This document shows positions 1 through 5,231 of a stretch of 5,231 nucleotides of DNA, in pieces. The notes under the pieces are model-generated. The model saw only the letters and a program-made list of their open reading frames with translations. It made no database searches and had not been told where the DNA came from. Location: NCBI GenBank assembly GCA_050117725.1, contig JASFME010000164.1, forward strand, positions 1-5,231, written 5' to 3'. This DNA is from JASFJH01 sp050117725. Its GTDB lineage: Bacteria; Pseudomonadota; Gammaproteobacteria; AKS1. Positions within the stretch are counted from its first letter, which is position 1; the number at the start of each line of letters is the position of its first letter. A program made the translations under genes and the position numbers.

Positions 1-963
1 GCACGTGAGTTCGCCGTTAAGCGACTGGCCCTGCCGGACAGCAAGACCTTCCGTGACTATGCCGATCTCGAGCGCCCCTGGGTATTGTGGAACGTGTTTG
101 CCACACCGCCATTATCTATCGAGGCGCATCGCTGGTGTTACCCGCTCATCGGTTGTCAGGCCTACCGATCCTTTTTTAACGAAGACTATGCGAAAAGCTA
201 TGCGCAGTCCTTGCGTGATAGCGCGCTGGATGTGCATATCGCACCGTCACCGGCCTATTCAACGCGTGGCCGGTTTGCCGATCCCGTGTATGCACCGATG
301 TTGCGTTTCGACGATATCACCCTGGTGGGCATGTTGTTCCACGAACTCGCGCATGAACGCGTGTATTTTCAAAGTGACAGCGAACTGAATGAGTCGTTTG
401 CCATGGCAGTGCAGCATGCGGGGCTGCAAGAGTGGTTACAGGCTACCGGTAAGCCGCAGTTGTATACCGCATACCGGCAGCGGCAACGTAAGGCCCGGGA
501 GTTTTCCGCACTGGTGCTTGGCTACCGCGACAGGTTGCAGGCCCTGTATGAATCTGACAAACCGGAACGTTTCAAACATGCGGCAAAGACCCGCCTGTTT
601 AACCGTCTGCGGCGAGATTACCGGCAGCTGAAGGCGTTGTGGAGTGGTGAGGCTACATTTGACAACTGGTTCAGGAAACCATTGAACAACGCCCGCCTGT
701 TACCGGTTGTGACCTACCAGGGCTTTGTCACTGCATTCGAAAAATTGTTCCGGCAACAGCAACAGGACTGGTCGGCATTTTTTATGGCAGCGGAAAGACT
801 TGCCGCATTGCCCGTGGCTGAACGTCGCATGGTGTTACAAACAATGCTTGCCGATCAGGTCTTGCACAAATACCCGGGTACGATCTCCTCGAGCGCCACC
901 GCGATACCGAAGCGTAACGGGAAACCCTTTTCGCAGACGCTGTCGACGGTCAGCGACAGGTAG
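1..963 (+). CDS. Putative zinc aminopeptidase (COG4324 / PF10023 type), 5'-truncated
   Basis: The reading frame is open from base 1 to the TAG at 961-963, so the true start lies outside the window; 320 residues are visible. Counting from the first codon, a gluzincin-type motif HELAH sits at 114-118 (His114, Glu115, His118), followed by NESFA with Glu131 as the probable third zinc ligand. Other family-like blocks are ERPWVLWNVFA near 25-35, WCYPLIGC near 45-52, AYSTRGRFADPVY near 85-97 and PLNNARL near 227-233. These match my memory of the predicted aminopeptidases of COG4324, which are usually about 350-370 residues with an N-terminal lipoprotein or export signal; that end is missing here. 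The family-like sequence stops near residue 283. The last ~35 residues are read antisense through the end of the neighbouring SDR gene and look non-homologous. Zinc binding and peptidase chemistry are inferred from the motif; the substrate is unknown. Confidence 0.85.
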   Translation, partial: AREFAVKRLALPDSKTFRDYADLERPWVLWNVFATPPLSIEAHRWCYPLIGCQAYRSFFNEDYAKSYAQSLRDSALDVHIAPSPAYSTRGRFADPVYAPMLRFDDITLVGMLFHELAHERVYFQSDSELNESFAMAVQHAGLQEWLQATGKPQLYTAYRQRQRKAREFSALVLGYRDRLQALYESDKPERFKHAAKTRLFNRLRRDYRQLKALWSGEATFDNWFRKPLNNARLLPVVTYQGFVTAFEKLFRQQQQDWSAFFMAAERLAALPVAERRMVLQTMLADQVLHKYPGTISSSATAIPKRNGKPFSQTLSTVSDR

Positions 964-1763
964 TTGTCATAACTCATGGGCTTGCCCGGCAACAGGCCGA
1001 GCATGCGTGCCTGCAGCGACGAGGCAGTGTCGTTAAGACCGATAATGAGCCGCTTCATGCCACAGGTCTTCGCCGTGTAGGCAACCAGTTCACGCAGCGT
1101 ATAGACGTTGGGACCACACAGTTCGTAACGCTCGCCAATGGTTTCATCATCATCGAGTGACATGACATAGGCGCGTACCACATCTTCCACGTACACGGGG
1201 GCAAAACGTGCCTCCGGGCAGGCCAGCGGGAACACCGGCGCAAAGCGTAACAGGCCTGCAAAGCGATTAAAGAAGCTGTCACCGGGACCGAAGATGATCG
1301 ACGGGCAGAAGCGTGTTACGCCCAGACCACGTTTGCCTGCCTCGACCAGCAATTCCTCGGCCTGGCCCTTGCTGAACAGGTAATGACTCGGGCCATGTTC
1401 GGCATTCGCGTGCAGCGCGCTCATGTGTAACAGGCGCGGTATATTGCATTCCTCACATGCATGGATGACCTTGCGCGTGAGTTCGACATGCGCGTGGCGA
1501 AAGCCACTGCCATCCGAACCGCTTTCATTGAGAATCCCGACCAGGTTGATCACCGCATCGCAATTGGCGAACTGTTCGCGCAGCACGAGCGGGTCATGGA
1601 TATCGCATTGACGGGTTTCGACGCCGGGCAGGGCGTGTAACGGATCAGTCGGTGACAGTGCACGACGCGAGGGCACGCGCAACAGCCAGCCCTTGTCGAC
1701 GAGTGCCTTGCACAGCGACTGGCCGACGAAGCCGCTACCACCGAGTACGCAGACGCGTTTCAT
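855..1763 (-). CDS. Atypical short-chain dehydrogenase/reductase, NDUFA9-like NAD(P)-binding protein
   Basis: The protein has 302 residues and an N-terminal Rossmann fold with G8-x-x-G11-x-x-G14 (VLGGSGFVG) directly after the start. Basic residues R33 and R34 after the second strand suggest NADP(H) preference. Asp54 (CDIHD) lies where the adenine ring is usually contacted, and NLVGIL at 73-78 is the fourth-strand motif. S115 and Y128-x-x-x-K132 occupy the SDR catalytic positions. The block CPSIIFGPGDSFFNRF at 153-168 is characteristic of the complex I NDUFA9-like family. Position 153 is Cys where I expect Arg from relatives. Bacterial members are usually about 300-320 residues, so the gene appears complete. 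No bacterial substrate is established to my knowledge; roles in quinone biosynthesis or as a structural cofactor-binding protein are possible. The ATG is preceded by GGTGA four bases upstream, a modest ribosome site. The gene follows slt by 43 bp and is probably co-transcribed with it. Its 3' end overlaps the convergent aminopeptidase. Confidence 0.88.
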   Translation of the reverse strand: MKRVCVLGGSGFVGQSLCKALVDKGWLLRVPSRRALSPTDPLHALPGVETRQCDIHDPLVLREQFANCDAVINLVGILNESGSDGSGFRHAHVELTRKVIHACEECNIPRLLHMSALHANAEHGPSHYLFSKGQAEELLVEAGKRGLGVTRFCPSIIFGPGDSFFNRFAGLLRFAPVFPLACPEARFAPVYVEDVVRAYVMSLDDDETIGERYELCGPNVYTLRELVAYTAKTCGMKRLIIGLNDTASSLQARMLGLLPGKPMSYDNYLSLTVDSVCEKGFPLRFGIAVALEEIVPGYLCKT

Positions 1764-1806
1764 TTGTTCACCATAACCCTGTTTCTGCAGGCATTGAACA
1801 TGATGG
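1764..1806 (-). other. Short slt-SDR intergenic spacer, no terminator
   Basis: The 43-bp spacer between the slt stop and the SDR start contains no hairpin followed by a T-run in the direction of transcription and no clear promoter. It carries the GGTGA ribosome site of the SDR gene at 1768-1772. The two genes are therefore probably transcribed together from the promoter upstream of slt; this is inferred from spacing and the absence of a terminator. Confidence 0.6.
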
Positions 1807-3744
1807 TCAGGTTCTGGGCGCGATATCCGGCATGCGCCGTTGCAGGGGTGTCACGGGTTGATCCAGGTGTTTCTCAAAGATTGCCGTGGTCGCCATGATC
1901 TTCTTCACATACTTGCGGGTTTCATTAAACGGTACGGTCTCGATCCAGACGTCGGCCGGTACGGCCGCGATTTCGGGCAACCAGCTGCGCACACGGTACG
2001 AGCCGGCATTGTAGGCTGCCGTGGCCAGCGGCAGGTGGCCATTATGTCTTTCCAGCACAGATTTAAGATGGGCCGTGCCAAGCTGGATGTTGTTATCAAC
2101 ATGCAGGATCTCGTATTTATTGCGCACGCGCAGCTTGAGACGTTTTGCCTCGCTGCGCGCCGTACGCGGCATGAGTTGCATGAGGCCAAGGGCGCCGGCA
2201 TGGGATCGTGCATCGGTCATGTAGGCGCTTTCCTGGCGAAGGATGCTGAACACCCAGGCCGGATCGATACGGTTACTTTTCGCATTCTTCAAGACCTGTT
2301 TTTCAAACACAATCGGGAAGCGCAGGCGCAGGTCGGTGTAATGACCGGCACGTCCGGCGGTGAGGACGGCACGATCGTGCCAGCCCCAGCGATGGGCGAG
2401 CACGGCGGCAAGTTCGAGCTGACGCGGTTGCAGCGGCCTGATCGCGGCATGCCATTCGCGGCGTGCATCGACGGTCATGCCGAGCTGGTACAGTTCGTAG
2501 GCACGGGTAAAGCCGGGACGGCCGGCCAGCGCATCAAGTTCCCTGTTCGTGTGCGCGATGGGTTGACCGTCGAGGGCATAGGGCAGCTTGAGGCGATCCG
2601 CGGCGAGGAAGCCGTGATAGCTGGCCTCGTTGGCAATCACGGCAAAACGCTGTCTGGCCTGTTCTGTCCGGCCGGTCTGTTCCTCGGCGCGGGCCTGCCA
2701 GTATTGCCAGTCGTCATCAAGTCGCATGCTTTCAGGCAATTCCTGCACCGCGCGTTCGACGGCTTGCCAGTCCTGCTTGTTCAGCGCGCTGCGCACGCGC
2801 CAGGTATGGATCTTTTCATCGCGCCACTCGGCCGGCACGGCATCGAACAGCTGCCAGGCCTCGGGCAGGCGCTGCGTTGCGGCATGCAGGGCGATGCTGC
2901 GCTGGATCCGGCCACGGTCCCTGTCGGTGAAGCTGTACTGCTGCTGGATATCTGCCCAGCGTTTGGCCGTCTCGCCCGCATCGATACGCGCGAGGCGCTC
3001 CAGGCCATGCAACACGATCTCGCGCACGAGCGGCGTGTCGTCGCGGAAATCCTTGTGGCCAAGCATTTTTGCCGGCTGGCGATACATGCGCCGCCAGCGT
3101 TCCACCCACTCACGTTCCTCGGCACCGAGGAACTTCGCCAGGTAGCGCGCCAGGTTCGGCTTGCGCTTGTGCATGGCGAGGCGGATGCGTTGCCATATCG
3201 CAGTCGGGGTGGCCTTGCCCTGCGCGCGCCAGGTATCGAAGACCTTGTCGCAGGCCCGCGGTTGCGACTTGCCAACCTGCCACAGGGCGAGCACCGCAGT
3301 ATCGGTTTCCGCGTGCCCGGTGTTTTGCATGGCGCGGGCGCGGTAACAGTCGAGTGTCGTGCTGTTCAGGTCACGGTAATCGTCGAGGTAAGCCTGCCAG
3401 CGCCCCTGTTTGGCGAGTGTTCTTAACCATTTGCTGCGCAGGCGCCTGCCGACCGGCGTCTGTTCCTGTTGTTCAAGGAACGCGCGTACGGCCGCGGTGT
3501 GCGTGCGTTGCTGCAGGCGGCGTTTCAGGTATTCGTATTCGAGATAGGGGCGTAGCGGGTAGTCATCGAGATGTTCAAGGAGTGTATTGTATTTCGTGAG
3601 CGCCCCCTGGCGGATTGCCTTGCGGGCCTCGAGAAAGTCCTTGCGCTGTTCAACACGGTCAGCGGCATGGACAACGCCGGTTGCGCCCGTCATGAGTGCG
3701 AGCAGCAGACCTGTAGCGAACAGTGTTTTGGCGATACGTGCCAT
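1807..3744 (-). CDS. slt: Soluble lytic murein transglycosylase (Slt70 family)
   Basis: This periplasmic enzyme cleaves the MurNAc-GlcNAc bond of peptidoglycan with formation of 1,6-anhydromuramyl ends. The protein has 645 residues, the length of the E. coli Slt precursor. A Sec signal peptide covers about 1-27: Arg3/Lys6, a hydrophobic core at 7-25 and VHA before the cut. Residues ~28-410 are the helical, Arg- and Trp-rich superhelical U-domain, ~411-480 the linker (SLT_L) domain, and ~487-610 the lysozyme-like catalytic domain. The catalytic Glu is E505 in RQESAY, equivalent to mature E478 of E. coli after removal of 27 residues. Supporting motifs are GALGLMQLMP at 517-526, NIQLG at 552-556, AYNAG at 577-581 and ETVPFNETRKYV at 602-613. 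The ATG at 3744 has AAGGAG 13 bases upstream, a long spacing, but no better in-frame start exists and the signal peptide begins properly here. A promoter lies just upstream. The downstream SDR gene follows closely. Confidence 0.97.
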   Translation of the reverse strand: MARIAKTLFATGLLLALMTGATGVVHAADRVEQRKDFLEARKAIRQGALTKYNTLLEHLDDYPLRPYLEYEYLKRRLQQRTHTAAVRAFLEQQEQTPVGRRLRSKWLRTLAKQGRWQAYLDDYRDLNSTTLDCYRARAMQNTGHAETDTAVLALWQVGKSQPRACDKVFDTWRAQGKATPTAIWQRIRLAMHKRKPNLARYLAKFLGAEEREWVERWRRMYRQPAKMLGHKDFRDDTPLVREIVLHGLERLARIDAGETAKRWADIQQQYSFTDRDRGRIQRSIALHAATQRLPEAWQLFDAVPAEWRDEKIHTWRVRSALNKQDWQAVERAVQELPESMRLDDDWQYWQARAEEQTGRTEQARQRFAVIANEASYHGFLAADRLKLPYALDGQPIAHTNRELDALAGRPGFTRAYELYQLGMTVDARREWHAAIRPLQPRQLELAAVLAHRWGWHDRAVLTAGRAGHYTDLRLRFPIVFEKQVLKNAKSNRIDPAWVFSILRQESAYMTDARSHAGALGLMQLMPRTARSEAKRLKLRVRNKYEILHVDNNIQLGTAHLKSVLERHNGHLPLATAAYNAGSYRVRSWLPEIAAVPADVWIETVPFNETRKYVKKIMATTAIFEKHLDQPVTPLQRRMPDIAPRT

Positions 3745-3757
3745 GAATTTAATATAA

Positions 3758-3763
3758 CTCCTT
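3758..3763 (-). promoter_or_regulatory. Ribosome binding site of slt, unusually distant
   Basis: On the minus strand AAGGAG is a strong Shine-Dalgarno match, but it is 13 bases from the ATG at 3744, longer than the usual 5-9. The in-frame codons between it and the ATG contain no ATG, GTG or TTG, so the start is not moved. The AT-rich spacer (TTATATTAAATTC) should be unstructured. Confidence 0.7.
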
Positions 3764-3773
3764 AATAGACTCC

Positions 3774-3802
3774 ATTATAGTGGTCATGGCGGGTTATGCC
3801 AC
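3774..3802 (-). promoter_or_regulatory. Sigma70-type promoter driving slt (and the SDR gene)
   Basis: Reading the minus strand, a perfect TATAAT (3779 to 3774) is preceded by GTGGCA (3802 to 3797), a 4 of 6 match to TTGACA, with an ideal 17-base spacer. Transcription would start near 3766-3768, giving a leader of about 22-24 bases that contains the AAGGAG ribosome site. Position, orientation and spacing all fit slt. No activator or repressor site is evident with confidence. Confidence 0.7.
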
Positions 3803-3806
3803 TGCG

Positions 3807-3833
3807 CCCCGGTGGCTTGCATCAGCGCCGGGG
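3807..3833. repeat. GC-rich inverted repeat (CCCCGG / CCGGGG) upstream of the permease gene
   Basis: CCCCGG at 3807-3812 is complementary to CCGGGG at 3828-3833. A T-G wobble and a G-C pair extend the stem inward to about 8 bp around an 11-base loop. No T-run follows on either strand, so it is not an intrinsic terminator. It lies just upstream of the slt -35 element and about 35 bases before the permease ATG, so it could be an operator or a leader hairpin. It may equally be chance in GC-rich DNA. Confidence 0.4.
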
Positions 3834-3868
3834 GCTCGATTAGCCTGTCCGAAACACCTGGAAATAAT

Positions 3869-5101
3869 ATGACAGAAAAGGTTTCCCTGCGACGCAGCCT
3901 GTCCCTGCCATTGATCACGTTTTACGGGCTGGGCACGATCATCGGTGCCGGCATCTACGTACTGGTTGGCAAGGTTGCCGGTGAGGCCGGGCACTTTACA
4001 CCGCTGGCGTTTATTGTGGCGGCGATCCTCGCCGCGTTTACCGCCTTCAGTTATGCGGAACTCGTGTCACGTTACCCGCGCAGTGCCGGTGAGGCCGTGT
4101 ACATCCTGCATGCGTTTCGCCGGCCGTGGCTGGCAAAACTGGTCGGCCTGTTGATCATCACGGTTGGCCTTGTATCGACGGCGACACTGGCGAATGGCTT
4201 TGTTGGTTACCTGGATCGTTTCATCGTCCTGCCGGACTATGTTGGCATAGCGGTGCTTATTGTCGGCCTCGGTGCACTCGCCGCGTGGGGCATCAACCAG
4301 TCGGTCGGTTTTGCCGCACTGCTGACCGTGGTCGAGATCGCCGGCCTCGTGATCGTATGTTGGGCGGCGCGCGACAGTGTTGCGCTTATTCCCGCAAACA
4401 TCGATATGCTCTGGCCGGGTGTGGATGTGCTGGCATGGCAGGGCGTGTTGCTTGCCGCGTTTATCGCCTTCTATGCCTTTGTCGGCTTCGAGGATATGGT
4501 CAACGTCGCCGAGGAGGTCAAGGACGCGAGCAGGACCCTGCCACAGGCGATCATGCTTGCACTCGTGATCACGACACTCCTGTATGTGGTGGTGGCGATG
4601 ACGGCGAATATCGGTCTGCCGCGGGAGTTGCTCGTCAACAGCGAGGCCCCACTCGCCGATCTGTATGCCCACGCGAGCGGGGACAGGGCCGTGCTGATCT
4701 CCCTGATTGGCCTGCTCTCCGTCATGAACGGTATTCTCGTGCAGATCATCATGGCCACGCGCGTGTTATACGGCATGAGCGCCCAGGGCTGGCTGCATGA
4801 CTGGTTTGCGCGCGTCCATATCAGTACGCGTACGCCACTGAATGCAACAGTATTTATTGTCATCTCAGTGCTGGCGCTGGCTTTGTGGTTGCCGCTGGTT
4901 ACGCTGGCCAAGCTGACCAGCTTTATTACGATGACCGTGTTTACCCTGATCAGCCTGAGCCTGTGGCGCGTCAAGGTGCGCGAACCGGTATTTGACGGTT
5001 TCAAGGTGCCGTTGTGGCTGCCGGTGACAGGGGTGTTCGCCTCAATGTCATTTCTGCTTTACCAGGTTTTCAATGTCATACAGCAATGGCTGGCAGGATG
5101 A
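3869..5101 (+). CDS. APC-superfamily amino acid permease
   Basis: An inner-membrane transporter of the amino acid-polyamine-organocation superfamily, probably a proton-coupled importer or exchanger of amino acids; the substrate cannot be read from sequence. Starting at ATG 3869 the protein has 410 residues. TM1 contains the signature GLGTIIGAGIYVLVG (20-34), whose unwound Gly-rich stretch binds the substrate backbone in this fold. FYAFVGFEDMVNVAEEVKDASRTLP (201-225) is the typical TM6 and following loop. Approximate membrane segments are 12-34, 44-64, 88-113, 122-140, 146-166, 189-208, 227-247, 274-298, 325-342, 345-366 and 383-403. That is eleven, one fewer than the usual twelve, with the chain ending soon after TM11. 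A GTG at 3812 in the same frame would add 19 polar residues but has no ribosome site; the ATG has GGAA five bases upstream and fits the family N-terminus. The next gene follows after 6 bp. Confidence 0.92.
   Translation: MTEKVSLRRSLSLPLITFYGLGTIIGAGIYVLVGKVAGEAGHFTPLAFIVAAILAAFTAFSYAELVSRYPRSAGEAVYILHAFRRPWLAKLVGLLIITVGLVSTATLANGFVGYLDRFIVLPDYVGIAVLIVGLGALAAWGINQSVGFAALLTVVEIAGLVIVCWAARDSVALIPANIDMLWPGVDVLAWQGVLLAAFIAFYAFVGFEDMVNVAEEVKDASRTLPQAIMLALVITTLLYVVVAMTANIGLPRELLVNSEAPLADLYAHASGDRAVLISLIGLLSVMNGILVQIIMATRVLYGMSAQGWLHDWFARVHISTRTPLNATVFIVISVLALALWLPLVTLAKLTSFITMTVFTLISLSLWRVKVREPVFDGFKVPLWLPVTGVFASMSFLLYQVFNVIQQWLAG
5095..5098 (+). promoter_or_regulatory. Ribosome binding site of the TauE/SafE-like gene inside the permease 3' end
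   Basis: AGGA at 5095-5098 lies in the last permease codons, immediately before its TGA stop and 9 bases before the ATG at 5108. This arrangement favours translational coupling of the two membrane proteins and fixes the start of the downstream gene. Confidence 0.6.
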
Positions 5102-5107
5102 CAGCGC

Positions 5108-5231
5108 ATGTGGTTTGAATGGGGCGGGTACCTGTTGCTCGGCGCATTTGCCGGGGTGGTCGCCGGCCTGCTCGGGGTCGGTGGCGGTCTGATCATCGTG
5201 CCCGTACTTGTCTACATTTTCTCGCAGCAGG
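5108..5231 (+). CDS. TauE/SafE-family membrane transporter, N-terminal fragment (3'-truncated by window)
   Basis: The first 41 residues are visible. They begin MWFEWGGYLLLGAFAG and continue with a hydrophobic segment at about 8-38 containing GLLGVGGGLIIVPVL (20-34). The Gly-rich G(V/I)GGG-x-I-x-P element in TM1 is the hallmark of the TauE/SafE (PF01925) sulfite exporter-like family, usually about 250-270 residues with eight membrane segments. Characterised members move sulfite, sulfoacetate or related organic anions, but most have no known substrate, and none can be assigned from this fragment. It starts 6 bp after the permease stop, so the two are very likely in one operon. Confidence 0.85.
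   Translation, partial: MWFEWGGYLLLGAFAGVVAGLLGVGGGLIIVPVLVYIFSQQ

Larger units (their letters stand above)
3745..3868. other. Divergent intergenic region between slt and the permease gene
   Basis: This 124-bp region separates two divergently transcribed units. The slt-proximal half is AT-rich and holds the slt leader and promoter. The permease-proximal half is GC-rich and holds an inverted repeat (3807-3833). I looked for a rightward promoter and found no hexamer pair with acceptable spacing; weak candidates such as TTGCAT at 3817 have no usable -10. The rightward operon may use a weak, activated or alternative-sigma promoter. Confidence 0.6.

Noticed and set aside
5..388. A plus-strand frame overlapping the aminopeptidase, with a start near the window beginning
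   Set aside because: The overlapping frame starting before base 1 contains the HELAH...NESFA metal site and family blocks. This alternative frame has no recognisable features.
2630..3145. A 171-codon plus-strand frame with many Cys, Ser and Arg residues opposite slt
   Set aside because: Composition typical of a shadow frame, with no motif, and it is nested in the slt coding region.
1840..3426. A 528-codon open frame on the plus strand, opposite slt
   Set aside because: It lies wholly antisense to a well-supported slt gene. Its translation shows no recognisable domain and has the composition expected of a GC-rich antisense frame, and no ribosome site or promoter is evident.
3571..3765. A 64-codon plus-strand frame crossing the slt start and leader
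   Set aside because: It is mostly antisense to the slt signal peptide and N-terminus, has no ribosome site and resembles no known small protein.
3787..3801. TGGC-N7-GCCA inverted repeat overlapping the slt -35 region
   Set aside because: Four-base arms are too short to separate from chance in this sequence, and no known operator consensus is matched.
3812..3868. GTG at 3812 as an upstream start of the permease
   Set aside because: It has no Shine-Dalgarno, lies inside the inverted repeat and would add a polar 19-residue extension not typical of APC proteins. ATG 3869 has GGAA at suitable spacing.
4067..4672. A 201-codon minus-strand open frame inside the permease gene
   Set aside because: Its His-, Asp- and Arg-rich translation is what antisense of hydrophobic membrane codons gives. 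The permease frame is strongly supported across the whole region.

Overview
The window reads as an ordinary chromosomal segment of a gammaproteobacterium. The GC content looks moderately high, genes are tightly packed, and the lytic transglycosylase keeps the same length and catalytic position as enterobacterial Slt70. I cannot name the genus. I see no tRNA or rRNA genes, CRISPR array, insertion sequence, phage gene or other sign of recent transfer, and codon use looks even across the genes.

Layout, left to right. Bases 1-963 (+) are the 3' part of a putative zinc aminopeptidase of the COG4324 / PF10023 type. It runs tail-to-tail into an atypical SDR (NAD(P)-binding, NDUFA9-like) gene at 855-1763 (-), and the two coding ends overlap antisense by 109 bp. 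Upstream of the SDR on the same strand is slt at 1807-3744 (-), a soluble periplasmic lytic murein transglycosylase. It is preceded by a good sigma70-type promoter (TATAAT at 3774-3779, -35 at 3797-3802). The slt and SDR genes are 43 bp apart and very likely form one transcript.

A 124-bp divergent intergenic region (3745-3868) separates slt from a rightward operon. That operon contains an APC-superfamily amino acid permease (3869-5101) and, 6 bp later, the start of a TauE/SafE-type membrane protein (5108 to the window end, truncated). The intergenic region holds the slt promoter and a GC-rich inverted repeat in the leader of the permease gene. I could not identify a convincing rightward promoter.

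Functionally there are three parts: cell-wall turnover (Slt) with a co-transcribed nucleotide-binding oxidoreductase-like protein, a probable membrane-anchored peptidase, and a pair of transport proteins. I found no convincing new multi-gene system. The points most worth a second look are the antisense 3' overlap that adds a non-family tail to the aminopeptidase, the permease that seems to end after 11 membrane segments, and its tight coupling to a TauE/SafE-like gene.
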